Below, piece after piece: positions 45,125-55,057 of a stretch of 64,000 bases of DNA (within the stretch, counting starts at the first letter, position 1; each line of letters starts with the position of its first letter). The notes beneath the pieces were generated by a model. It was not told where the DNA came from and did no database searches. It was given only the letters and a program-made list of their open reading frames with translations. The position numbers were made by a program, and so were the translations under genes. The stretch covers positions 123,655,533 through 123,719,532 of the forward strand of contig NC_061862.1 in assembly GCF_907164915.1 (NCBI RefSeq), in the 5' to 3' direction. This DNA is from Impatiens glandulifera. Taxonomy: Eukaryota > Streptophyta > Magnoliopsida > Ericales > Balsaminaceae.

Positions 45125-45745
45125 GATTACTTTGAGATAATTCATTGTACAACGAGAACATGTTGTCAAAGATATCGAATGTCTCGTTTATAATTCCTTC
45201 GAATTGTTGACACAGTCAAAGATTATTATCGCTACTTCCAACAACAATTAGACAACACATGCAGACTTGGATTATCTCAATAAAAAATAACATCAATTTT
45301 TCAATTTTTCGTATGTTGGCATATGATGTTCCAACAAATTTCACAAAAGAGTATATTAAAATTTCAGAGTCTACTACAATTGAAAGCATGATGATATTAT
45401 GTCGAGTTGTAGTTCAGATATTTAGCGAGAATTATCTTAGAATGCCAACAATATATGATATTTATAGACTTATCTATATTTGCAAGAAAAGAGAATTTCT
45501 TATAATATTAGAAAGTTTAGATTGCATGCATTGGAGGTGGACACTTGGCATACCGCGTGAGTCGAGCAATATGTAGACTGTAGTGGAAAGCATAATATCA
45601 TTCTCAAAGCTATAGTAGATTATGATCTTGGATATGTCATTTGTATTTCGGTTTTTCAAGCACCAACAACGAAATAAACGTGTTAGAATCATCTTATATG
45701 TTTTCAGATCTAACTCAAGGTATTTCTACTCCAGCTGATCATAAT
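45125..45745 (+). pseudogene. PIF/Harbinger transposase remnant
   Basis: The text RYRMSRL-FLRIVDTVKDYY, then IFRMLAYDVPTNFTKEYIKI, SESTTIESM, VVQIFSENYLRMPT and LESLDCMHWRW is the standard plant PIF/Harbinger transposase (HARBI1-like) order. DCMHWRW carries the first catalytic Asp. After a frame change, KHNIILKAIVDYDL and SVFQAPTT match the following block. The rest of the nuclease domain is missing. Element F ends exactly at the left edge, so it probably inserted into or beside this relic; the N-terminal part is not evident left of F. Confidence 0.85.
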
Positions 45746-47309
45746 AAAAAAAAATGTAACATAGACTATTATTAAGTATATAATATATATTTAAAATGAT
45801 CATGTTCTTATTATAAATTAATGACATTGAAGTATTATTTCTTTAATTCATAAAAATTAACGTACAGATATTTATTATTTTAGCATCCTCGTTCAACATT
45901 TTTGAGATTATTGTGTAGTTCTTTAGAAGTCTTAGTTAGATTTTGAAAGTGATTCTTTAGGGATTTTCTTTTTCTAAACAATATTGGTCTTGATATGTTT
46001 TATTATTTTATTGTCGGTTTTTTATTTTATTTTTAGCTCATGCATGAAAGAATTTCCTCCATATTTTTTCTTTACTGGATCTAAATTAAACATGATGAAA
46101 GTTGCACATTGCCCACTCATGGCTTGTTATAAATGGTTTATTAATTCGTTTTACCTTTCTTTAGAAAAAATATTAGGGAAGAATGTTAATTTTATTTATA
46201 AAGTTGGAGTGAGGTGTCAAATTTATTTATAAAGTTGCAAAATTTTATTTTTGTATATAAAGTTGTTAAAAAGTGTCAAAAATAAATAAGATAACGGGAG
46301 TCATTTAACTCCGTTATATTTATATCTATGTGGCATCCACGTATATATTTTTTTATATATATATATTTTCTAAATTATTTTTTTTTTATTTCAAACAAAC
46401 CTAACCCAGTAATTTTTTTTTTACTTCACCAACATCAGCCTCTGGTCGCCGACCTCTTCCTCTTGATCGGTAGTTGCCGTCGCCGCCCTCTTCACCAACG
46501 ACCATTGTCTCGTAGATTTTCCGGGTCATCTTGTTTCCAAACTCACCTCACGGACATCAAATTAGGACTTGATTGTGACGATTTAGTACAGTTACAAAAA
46601 GAACATCTTCCTCCTGTTTTGCCCATATAGAATCTAACAGTTTTGAATTCATCAAACATACTCGATATGCAAAAAGTGGACGGAGTGCAAGTGGGACTTG
46701 TTAATAAAGGAAAGAACGTTGTTTCTTGTGACGGTGAAAATCAAGGGCGGACAGGAAGTTGTTAAGGTTCAGCCAAAATCTCCAGAAACACAACTCTCAC
46801 CAACTGTATCGACAATATCCGAATCAATTCGTCTATTGTATGGGCCAGAGAATCACTTGAATACTAGAGCGGCAATTGTGAAGAAGAAAGAAAAAAAGGT
46901 AGCACAATTCGAACATTGACATTGCCTCTCAAAGTCTAAAGGTTGTAGAAGAAGAAAAAGGAGGAAGAAGAAACGTCTGTCCGAGGCTAAAGATGAATCT
47001 GGAGGCAACGGTTGAAGAGAAGAGAAAGCAATCTCCGGTGGAACTGAACCGTGCAGAGGGGCAGTCGTCGGAGATATTTTCGGAAGAAACCGTGTAGAGA
47101 GGCAATCGTCGGAGATGCTTTGCTGGTGAAAAAGGGTTGGCGACGGCAGATACGGGTGAAGGAGGAAGAGATAAGTTAGCTCCATAAAAAAAGAATAGAA
47201 AAAAGTAATTTTATTTATTTATTTATTAAGTTTAGGTTAGTTAAAAATGAAAAAGAAAAATAGTTTAAAAAAAATATATATAATATTAAAGCTTAAAAAT
47301 AATGATGTA
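45746..47309. other. Gene-free stretch
   Basis: AT-rich DNA with a GC-richer island at about 46430-46640 and 46920-47150. The open frames at 46328-46630, 46698-46919 and 46853-47185 (minus) have Ser/Pro-rich or low-complexity text without recognisable domains; I do not call them genes. T- and A-runs near 46390-46420 and 47190-47290 look like degraded repeat borders. Confidence 0.5.
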
Positions 47310-48510
47310 AGTGAATTTCTTATTATAATTTCTCAACAAAATGCATGCATGGATTACAACATATTTCTTCCAAATGATATTGTACAAATAAATGAAACCA
47401 AATAACAAATAAATGAATTAAGTAGGTAATTAATAAAATCATAGAATAATTAAATAGAAAATTACAAGCATCTTAACATTGCTACTAATAGATCTTAGCT
47501 GTATCATGACTAATAGGAGGTGAGGCATAACCCTTTGAATGATCATAAAAAGCCTTCTGAATGATGCTGGCTGGAAGCCTGGAAGGAATGTAAGTACCAG
47601 GGTTTAATCCAGGTGGAGGAATTATACCCGTTCGTAAAGATAACATATTAATGTCCGAACCAGGTGATTTGACAGTACCCTTTCTTGCCGACGCTGAGAT
47701 AACACGGTTCTTTTTACTACTACTTACTGGAATGTGGGTATCAGGATTCGGGCCAGGTTGAGGAATAATAGAACCGGTTCTCTTATTTGTTAGGCTCAAA
47801 GGAATTTGGGTGCCCGGGTTTGGGCCAGGTGGGGGAACACCGGTTCTTAGAGAAACAAATACATATGAACATGATTGCTTGCTCAAAACAAGTACAATGG
47901 CTACAATAAACACAATTATATTGGACCCTATATTCTTCATATTTTCTTTCTTTCTTTCTCTAGTTGTAATTAATTAAATGCTGGTAAGAGTATTGAATAG
48001 AATGTTGTGGCATGTTGAACATATATATGGTGCTTAAGTTGTACGGATGAATTTTTTGTGTACCTACGGCAAATATAGCACTAATTTTGATTGTTTTTTT
48101 CGTTCCATGTGCATTTCTTTTTGTTGACGTACAGGTATTTACAATCAATTTGACTTGGTAAAATCAGATTCAAATTGAATAAGTCAGACTTATATGAACA
48201 AGTTATTCTTAATTTCATGTCTTTTGAAGAGAGAGTTGCCCCCACCCTCCACCATGTTTGCCTTTGATTTTCTCTTTTAAAATAAAGATCACAATATGGT
48301 TAGAAGTTAAAACCCCAAACACGCTTAACTTGAAAAATTAAGGTGGTCGTTTTTCTAAAATGTAAGAGACTAACAATTATAACAACTAATAATCTGTGTC
48401 TGAATAGTTAGTTATAATAAGTTTATCAAATAAGTTATTTCCAAAAAAATAAAATAAAAAGATAAGTTAAAACAATTAAGAATAACAAGCAGTACACTTA
48501 TTATATGATT
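47310..48510. repeat. Segmental duplication, copy 2 (short)
   Basis: It matches 12346-13500 and 52036-53245, beginning GAATTTCTTATTATAATTT and ending near AATAACAAGCAGTAC. It carries the peptide gene and its upstream region but not the hAT relic found in copies 1 and 3. Confidence 0.85.
47485..47940 (-). CDS. Small secreted protein with SLRTG/PGPNPGT repeats (copy 2)
   Basis: A 151-residue paralog of 12526-12981. Signal peptide: IIVFIVAIVLVL then SKQSCS. Motif 1 (residues 30-47) ends PGPNPGTQIP. Motif 2 has lost its SL and begins RTG (about 54-71), ending PGPNPDTHIP. Motif 3 (101-119) is unchanged from copy 1. The linker contains SSSKKNR. The C-terminal tail ends SHDTAKIY as in copy 1. The frame is open from the conserved ATG, even though the surrounding noncoding DNA has several indels. 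This suggests the protein has been under constraint at least part of the time since duplication. Confidence 0.72.
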   Translation of the reverse strand: MKNIGSNIIVFIVAIVLVLSKQSCSYVFVSLRTGVPPPGPNPGTQIPLSLTNKRTGSIIPQPGPNPDTHIPVSSSKKNRVISASARKGTVKSPGSDINMLSLRTGIIPPPGLNPGTYIPSRLPASIIQKAFYDHSKGYASPPISHDTAKIY

Positions 48511-48739
48511 TAAATAGTCTTAAACAATTAATCTTTTTTAAAGAGTTTTACGTGAAATTGATATTATGATTTATTTGTATAATGTATATACCCGATAAAA
48601 CATGGATGAATCTTGTACATCAACATCGAGATAGTCAAATATATATATATATAAGGGATTGATTCATTTTAGACATTTCTAAGAGATTGTGCAGAACAAG
48701 TAACATTGCATGTCCATGTGTTAAATGTCGTAATAGAAG

Positions 48740-51184
48740 TTACTTAGATTTGAGATTATTGGTCGGTTTAATGCACAGTTCTTCAAAGACAATTGGTCGG
48801 TTGTGGGTAAAGACGTTATTGATGGGGTTCTAGAGTTTTTCAAGAACATGAAATTGTTAAAACAATGGAATACAACGGTCCTAACCTTGATCCTCAAAAC
48901 TATGGTACCTGAGAAAATACAAGATTTTAGAACAATTTCCTGCTGCAATGTGATTAAAAAAATAATTTCAAAAATAATTTCTAAATGATTTAAAAATGTC
49001 ATAGGAAAAATTATAAATCTTAACAAATCTGTAATCATCCCCAGTAGGACAATCTCTCATAATATTCTTCTCATGTAGAGCCTTTTAAAAGGCTTTAGGA
49101 AAAAGAAAATATCCCCGAAAGTAGCTTTCAAAATAGATATCAATAAAGCATTCGACTCTGTTAGATGGGAAGACATTTGGGACTTTTTGGTTGTTTCTAC
49201 TTTTCCGATAATTTTTTTGATTGGATTATGCAGTGTGTTTCATCATCCTGCTTTGTTGTTAGCGTTAATGGAGTCCACGGAGGCTATTTCAAGGAAGAAA
49301 ACGGGGAAATGCATGGAGATCCTCTCTCTTCTTATCTTTTCGTAGCTATCATGGAGATCTTTGAGAGCATCTTCATGATGTTACGAAAGAATCGTCCATA
49401 CATCTTTCACGCATTCTGTGAGGTAGATGAGGTAACCCATTTATGATTTGCTCACGATTTGTTAATTTTAGCGCACGCAGACATTGATTCCATTAAAACT
49501 ATTAGGGTTGCACTAATGTTCTTTTCTGAGGTTACAAGTTTAACTATTAATGAAAGAAAAAGTATGGCATTTTATGGAGGAGTAAAGGACGAAACAAAGC
49601 AGGAAATCTTCAACATCATGGGTATAAAGGAATGCACCTTTCCCGTAAGGTACTTAGGAATTCCGTTAACCGCAAAGCAGATCGAGATCTCACACTGCAA
49701 GTCGCTGATTGAAAAGGTAAAAAATACGATATTTTGCTGGGCAGCGAAAAAACTTTCTTATGTAGGGAGAATCAAACTTATCAAAACAATGGTCATGGGC
49801 ATAGTTGGTTACTGGGCGTAGAAGATGGTCATTCCGAAGAAGGTAATGAAGGAGCTCGATACGCTGATAAAGAACTTTATATGGGGTAGTATAGGGAGAG
49901 GAGGAAAGAAAGTCAAATGGACCGCTCTCTACAAACCAAAGGATAAGGGAGGCATCGACTTGAAGAACTTTATCGAGTGGAACAAATCTCTCAACTTCAA
50001 TCATCTGTGGGCTTTGGAGCGCAATGAAGAGTCACTATGGATCAAATTGGTGCATACGAAGTTTATAAAATACGAAACCAGCATCTGGTTCTGCAAAATT
50101 CATGAAGGTATGAGCTGGTCTCTAAAAAAGATTCTTAAACTAAGAAGCGATATTGCATATTTTTATGACATCCAGCTAGGGGACGAGAAAGGCACTCTAT
50201 TCTAGTACGACTCCTGGTTCGAAAACTAGCCTATCATCCACAAGGAGGAGTTTCAAAATACCCGTATCAAAATGGACTACGCAAAAGCGAAAATCAGAGA
50301 CATTAAAGACGTGAATTGGGATTCACTCCTAAGAAGAAATCCAGAAGTAGAGTATACTTGATCATATAAGTAACATACAACTACCCGACAGACCGGATAT
50401 TCATGAATGGAAAGTTGAGGACAATGAGAAGCTGGTATCGAAGAAAATATGGGAGGTAACCCGGAAAAAGGCGTAGAAAGTAGAATGGTCTCCTCTTGTA
50501 TAGTAAACGAAGATTATCCCTCGACACCAGTTCATCCTATGACTCGCATTCTTGGAAAAAACTAGCACTCGTGATCGTATCAGCAATTATATAAGTATCC
50601 TGAACACGAACTGTCTTCTATGCGAAGAAAATGAAGAAACCATAGATCACCTATTCGGGAGTTGCTGTATTGCTCGGAGCTTTGGAATAGATTCTATAAA
50701 AACCTGAAGCTGATTAATTCCTGAGCGAATGGAATGAAATTAAAGAAATGACAATACTCAAAGCCAAGGGAAATAGATTTGCAACAAGCGTGTTCAAGTG
50801 CGGCTTTGGACCAGTGGTGTATAACATTTGGCAAGAACGGAATGCAAGGGTATATGGAAGAACCCGCAGGAGCATTGAAAAGTTATGGAAAGATATTGTA
50901 TCGGATTGCAGCGCCCTCAGGGGAACGTGGATAAGAATTTCAAGCACGGAGCAGAACTGGAATATCTATAGGAACTAGATTTTACCGTTTTTTGAACTCA
51001 CTTGAATTGAAAACATTTAATTATATAATTCATTTACTATTTTAGCTTTTTAGCTTTTATTTAGAATGTTACGACTTCAAAATCATTTTAGGCCTATCTA
51101 GAATGATCTCTTAAACTCGTGTTTTTTTTTCCGTTTTTGTGAATTTTTAATGAAATGACGCTAAATAGTTTTTACAAAAAAAAA
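48740..51184 (+). mobile_element. L1-type LINE, 5' truncated, degraded
   Basis: The reading starts inside the reverse transcriptase: VLTLILKTMVPEKIQDFRTIS, then AFKIDINKAFDSVRWE, GDPLSSYLFVAIMEIF and the active site as FAHDLLILAHA (second Asp kept, first changed). RYLGIPLTAKQIEISHC and the downstream ENLDTLIKNFIWGS-like part follow. The C-terminal zinc region is seen as CLLCEENEETIDHLFGSC. Frames change several times and stops occur. The 3' end is at 51184 after TTTTTAATGAAATGACG and an A-run, as expected for L1 insertion with a poly(A) tail. No endonuclease part is present. Confidence 0.87.
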
Positions 51185-51186
51185 GA

Positions 51187-51560
51187 GTGGTCGCCATAGA
51201 GCATTCTTTGGCGATTGTAAGAGTTGTCGTCATAGAGTCCACTATGACGATGGTAAGGGTCATCGTTATAGACTATTTTGTGGCGATAGTTAGAGTTGTC
51301 GTGATAGAGTCCTCTAGGGCGACGATAAGGGTTGTTGATATAAAGAATTTTGTGTTGATTGTATGAATGGTCGTTATAGAGTCCTCTATGGCAACGATAA
51401 AGATCGTCGTTATAGAGTGTGTTGTGGAGATGACGAGTGTAGAAGCCTCTATGGCGATGAAGTAAGAGTTGTCATCATAGAGTTCATCATCATTATAGAG
51501 TAGTTTATGATGACGATGAAAGTCATCGGCATAGAGGGATTTATGGCGAAGGTACTAAAA
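51187..51560. repeat. Minisatellite with GTCGT.ATAGAG / TCTATGRCGA units
   Basis: Units of about 40-50 bp repeat, each with GTCGTYATAGAGTCC and CTMTGGCGACGATAAGG in varied form. Halves of the unit are inverted copies of one another (TCGTNATAGAG versus CTCTATGGCGA). It starts right after the LINE tail. Such tracts occur in subterminal regions of some DNA transposons, but no transposon end is visible here. Confidence 0.7.
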
Positions 51561-52214
51561 TGGTTGGTCTATATGTTTTTGGGCAATAACGACAAACGCA
51601 AAGCCGAGGAATAAATACTTCTTTTTCACCATTTCTAATTATTTATAGCAACAATTTATATACAAATATTGATGATCCCTACCATCGTTATTGCGATTTT
51701 TTTTTAAACAAGAGTATAATTTAATGAAATTATACTAGATTTGAAAATAATCGTCACCCGATTTCTTTGCGAGAAATCGGAGAAAGAAAAGTTCTCGTTT
51801 ATAGGATTTGGATTCCAAAATCTGACCTGCTTTAAAAGATTTATAAAAACGCAAAAAGAAAAAAACATAAGAAGACATAAATTTATAGTGGTTTAATTAA
51901 ATATACTATGTGCACTTCAACCGAAACTATATTTTACTATGAAGAAGATGAAACACAAAATTTTTCTCTCACATTTTATCTCTTTAGAACTCTATGTTAT
52001 AATAACATATTAATAATATTCATAATAATAAATTGAATTTCTTATTATAATTTTTCAAAATAATGCATGCATGATTACAACATATTTCCACTAAATAATA
52101 TTGTACATTCTTGTACAAATAAATGAAATCATATAAAACAAATAAATTCAGTAGGTAATTAATAAAATCATAGAATAATTAAATAGAAAATTGACAGGCA
52201 TCTTAACATTGTCA

Positions 52215-52679
52215 TTAATAGATCTTAGCTTTATCATGATTAATAGGAGGTGAGGTATAACCCTTTGAATGATCATAAAAAGCTTTCTGAATGATGCTGG
52301 CTGGCTGGAAGCCTGGAAGGAATGATGCTGGCTGGCTGGAAGCCTGGAAGGAATTTAAAGATAACATATTAATGTTCAAACCAGGTGATTTGACTGTACC
52401 CTCTGAGATAACACGGTTCTTTTTACTACTTTTTACTGGAATGTGGGTATCAGGATTCGGGCCAGGTTGAGGAATAATAGAACCGGTTCTAAGAGATAAA
52501 CGAATATTTTTACTCACTCTCTTATTTGTTAGGCTCAAAGGAATTTGGGTGCCCGGGTTTGGGCCAGGTGGGGGAACACCGGTTCTTAGAGAAACAAATA
52601 CATATGAACATGATTGCTTGCTCAAAACAAGTACAATGGCTACAATAAACATAATTATATCGGACCCTATTTCCTTCAT
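52215..52679 (-). CDS. Small secreted protein with two SLRTG/PGPNPGT repeats (copy 3)
   Basis: A 154-residue paralog beginning MKEIGSDIIM at the ATG conserved in all copies; the open frame continues 50 codons upstream to 52829, but that part lies over the conserved promoter and leader and is rejected. Motif 1 is at residues 30-47 and motif 2 at about 62-81 (SLRTGSIIPQPGPNPDTHIP). The linker between them is longer than in copies 1 and 2 (NKRVSKNIRL). Motif 3 is gone: its place is taken by SFQASSQPASFLPGFQPAS, which arises from a short direct duplication (CTGGCTGGCTGGAAGCCTGG twice at 52300-52350). The C-terminal tail is kept. Confidence 0.7.
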   Translation of the reverse strand: MKEIGSDIIMFIVAIVLVLSKQSCSYVFVSLRTGVPPPGPNPGTQIPLSLTNKRVSKNIRLSLRTGSIIPQPGPNPDTHIPVKSSKKNRVISEGTVKSPGLNINMLSLNSFQASSQPASFLPGFQPASIIQKAFYDHSKGYTSPPINHDKAKIY

Positions 52680-53089
52680 ATTTTCTTTCTTTCTCTGGTT
52701 GTAATTAATTAAATGCTGGTAAGAGTATTGAATAGAATGTTGTGGCATGTTGAACATATATATGATGCTTAAGTGGTACGGATGAATTGTTTGATTGTAA
52801 TTTGATTGTTTTTTTCGTTCCATGTGCATTTCTTTTTGTTGACGTACAGGTATTTACAATCAATTTGACTTGGTAAAATCAGATTTAAATTGAATAAGTC
52901 AGACTTATATGAACAAGTTATTCTTAATTTCATGTCTTTTGAAGAGAGAGTTGCCCCCACCTTCCACCATGTTTGCCTTTAATTTTCTCTTTTAAAATAA
53001 AGATCACAATATGGTTAGAAGTTTGAACCCCAAACACACTTAAATTTGAAAAATTAATGTGGTCGCTTTTCTAAAATGTTAAAGGCTAA

Positions 53090-53142
53090 GCGTCGAAAAA
53101 CCTCAGTAAAAAGCGTCGCTAATTGTCCATATTTTTGTAGTG
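53090..53142. repeat. Short CACTA-like terminal fragment
   Basis: GCGTCG...AAAAAGCGTCGC...ATTTTTGTAGTG ends in the complement of CACTACAAAAA, the typical CACTA transposon end, with GCGTCG subterminal repeats. It replaces about 15 bp found in copies 1 and 2 of the duplication. Confidence 0.55.
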
Positions 53143-53799
53143 TAAATAGTTAGTTATAATATGTTTTAACAAATAAGTTAATACCAAAAAAATAAAATAA
53201 ATAGATAAGTTAAAACAATTAAGAATAACAAGCAGTACCCTTATTATTAAGGAATTAAATAAGATGAATATAATAAACATATTTGAAAGTTTAATGAACA
53301 AACTTAATTAAACTAATCATAAATAAAATGACCTCATTATTCATTATTAATGATGTGTAATTTATAGAATGGAAGTACAAAATTTTGTTTATACACTTAG
53401 ATAAGAGAGCATCTCTTTAAGAATAAGTAGGAGACTGGACACTGTATTAAAAAATAATAATAATAAATAAAATAAATGCTACAAAGTACATTTTTATTTT
53501 GCAACTGAAAATTAAATAATATAAAATTTAAAAGAAATACAACTTAAATCAAACATTGAAACATATTTTCAAACAAAATAATTTAGATAAAGTGGTTTTA
53601 AAATAATCAATTAAGTTTAAAACATATTTTATTGTTCAATGTGATGAAAAATATTTTTAAAATTAAAAAAATAGAATTCTAAAACAACACTAATATGAAA
53701 TAAAAAAGCAAATACAATAACTAAAACTTTAGAATGTCATATGAATATAAAATATTTGCAAGTTGATACCAACTTAAAAAAAAGTGTAAGTTTAATTAT

Positions 53800-54035
53800 A
53801 ACTAATAATATAATATAATAATATAATATAATAATATAATTTTTTAAGTTTAATTATAACTAATAATATAATATAATAATATAATACAAGTATAAAAATT
53901 AGTGGGAATAAGAATTAGGATCTCTAATACTAACTTATATAGTTACTTTTGTAGTAGATATATTTTATAGTAGATAGTGGGTATAAGAGTTAGGATCTCT
54001 AATACTAACTTATATAACTACTTTGGTAGTAGATA
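53800..54035. repeat. AT-rich tandem repeats in duplication copy 3
   Basis: ATAATATAATATAATA-type runs with a repeated TTTAATTATAACTAATAATATAA segment are followed by a direct repeat of about 70 bp (TTAGGATCTCTAATACTAAC...GTAGTAGATA twice at ~53910-54035). Copy 1 has only one unit. Confidence 0.7.
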
Positions 54036-54478
54036 CAAATCATGTATGGATCAATCCTAAAAAAGTCTAGGATATAGAACTCCATTTTGTTTCTCATCTC
54101 AAATGATAGGATAACATCGATAATTTTCTTATCTACTTTGGTGAGATTCGACAGGAAGGTAAGCCAATGTTTTCTATATCATACGGGTTATGTCTATTAT
54201 TTAAGTCACTCATTGCATGTCCTCCATAGGTGGAACACTCGAGTGGATAGGTAACGCATGAGACTAACTAATTTCGGATAGTACAAATCATCCTTAAAAA
54301 AGGGGACATTCGAATGGATAAATAAAAGATACATGCATACAGAAGAAGCATATGCGACGAATAAACATCGTGTAGTAGGTGAATAAATATTTTTCAAGAC
54401 AATATTTAGAGTATGCGAAACACAATATGTCTAAAATATGTGCATATATTTTGCCTTAACAAGTTACCCTGTGACATT

Positions 54479-55039
54479 TGTCACGGCCCATTAGAGTCAC
54501 GACCCAATCCGGGGGATGTCGAGGCTCATTAAGGTTTGGGCCTGATAGTGCGTTAATCTTCTTAGCCCAAAAGGAGGCCAATTTTTCTAAGTAGGCCCAA
54601 TGAATCTTCTAATTAAGGAAGAGATTAGAAGATATTTTAATTAAGGAAGGAATTAGAAGATATATTCTAATCAAGGAAGGGATTAGAAGATATATTCTAA
54701 TTAAGGTAGAGATTACAAGAGATATTCTAAATTAGGTAGGGATATTCTTGTTATGGAAGGGATATCCTAAATTAGTATAATTAAATTGTAATTAGAATGC
54801 AATTCCTAATTTAATACGTGTAAGCCCTATAAATACACTAAAGGTATTCCATTGTAATCATCAAGTATTCGAGTAATATAATACTATTCTTTGTCAGAGT
54901 TACTCTCTCTCTAGAATTCTTGTGTCAATTCTGTTAAACGCCAGGTATTGCGTCGAGTAAGGCTGATTAGTTACTCGTTCTTGCGAAGATCATAACTAGT
55001 GCCGCACGGATCGTCAGTGAAAAGACTGAGCCCGTGACA
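54479..55039 (+). repeat. 5' LTR of element C and primer site
   Basis: TGTCACGGCCCATTAG...CCCGTGACA. A TATA-like CTATAAATAC is at about 54828-54838. It contains repeated GATTAGAAGATATWTTCTAAT units at 54600-54700. TGGTATCAGAGC follows at 55042-55053. Confidence 0.93.
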
Positions 55040-55057
55040 ATTGGTATCAGAGCTGAA

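Noticed and set aside
46328..47185. Several 70-110-codon frames that might be a small host gene
   Set aside because: No start context, domain or conserved partner; low-complexity Ser/Pro or Lys-rich text in DNA with A/T runs.
52680..52829. Fifty-codon N-terminal extension of peptide gene copy 3
   Set aside because: It covers the conserved TATA box and leader; copies 1 and 2 start at the downstream Met, which begins a good signal peptide.
53800..53890. Centromeric or telomeric repeat
   Set aside because: It is a short AT microsatellite with no telomere motif (TTTAGGG) and no long-period array.
55034..55057. GTG start for the element C polyprotein
   Set aside because: It lies at the LTR end and over the primer site; the first ATG is at 55058.
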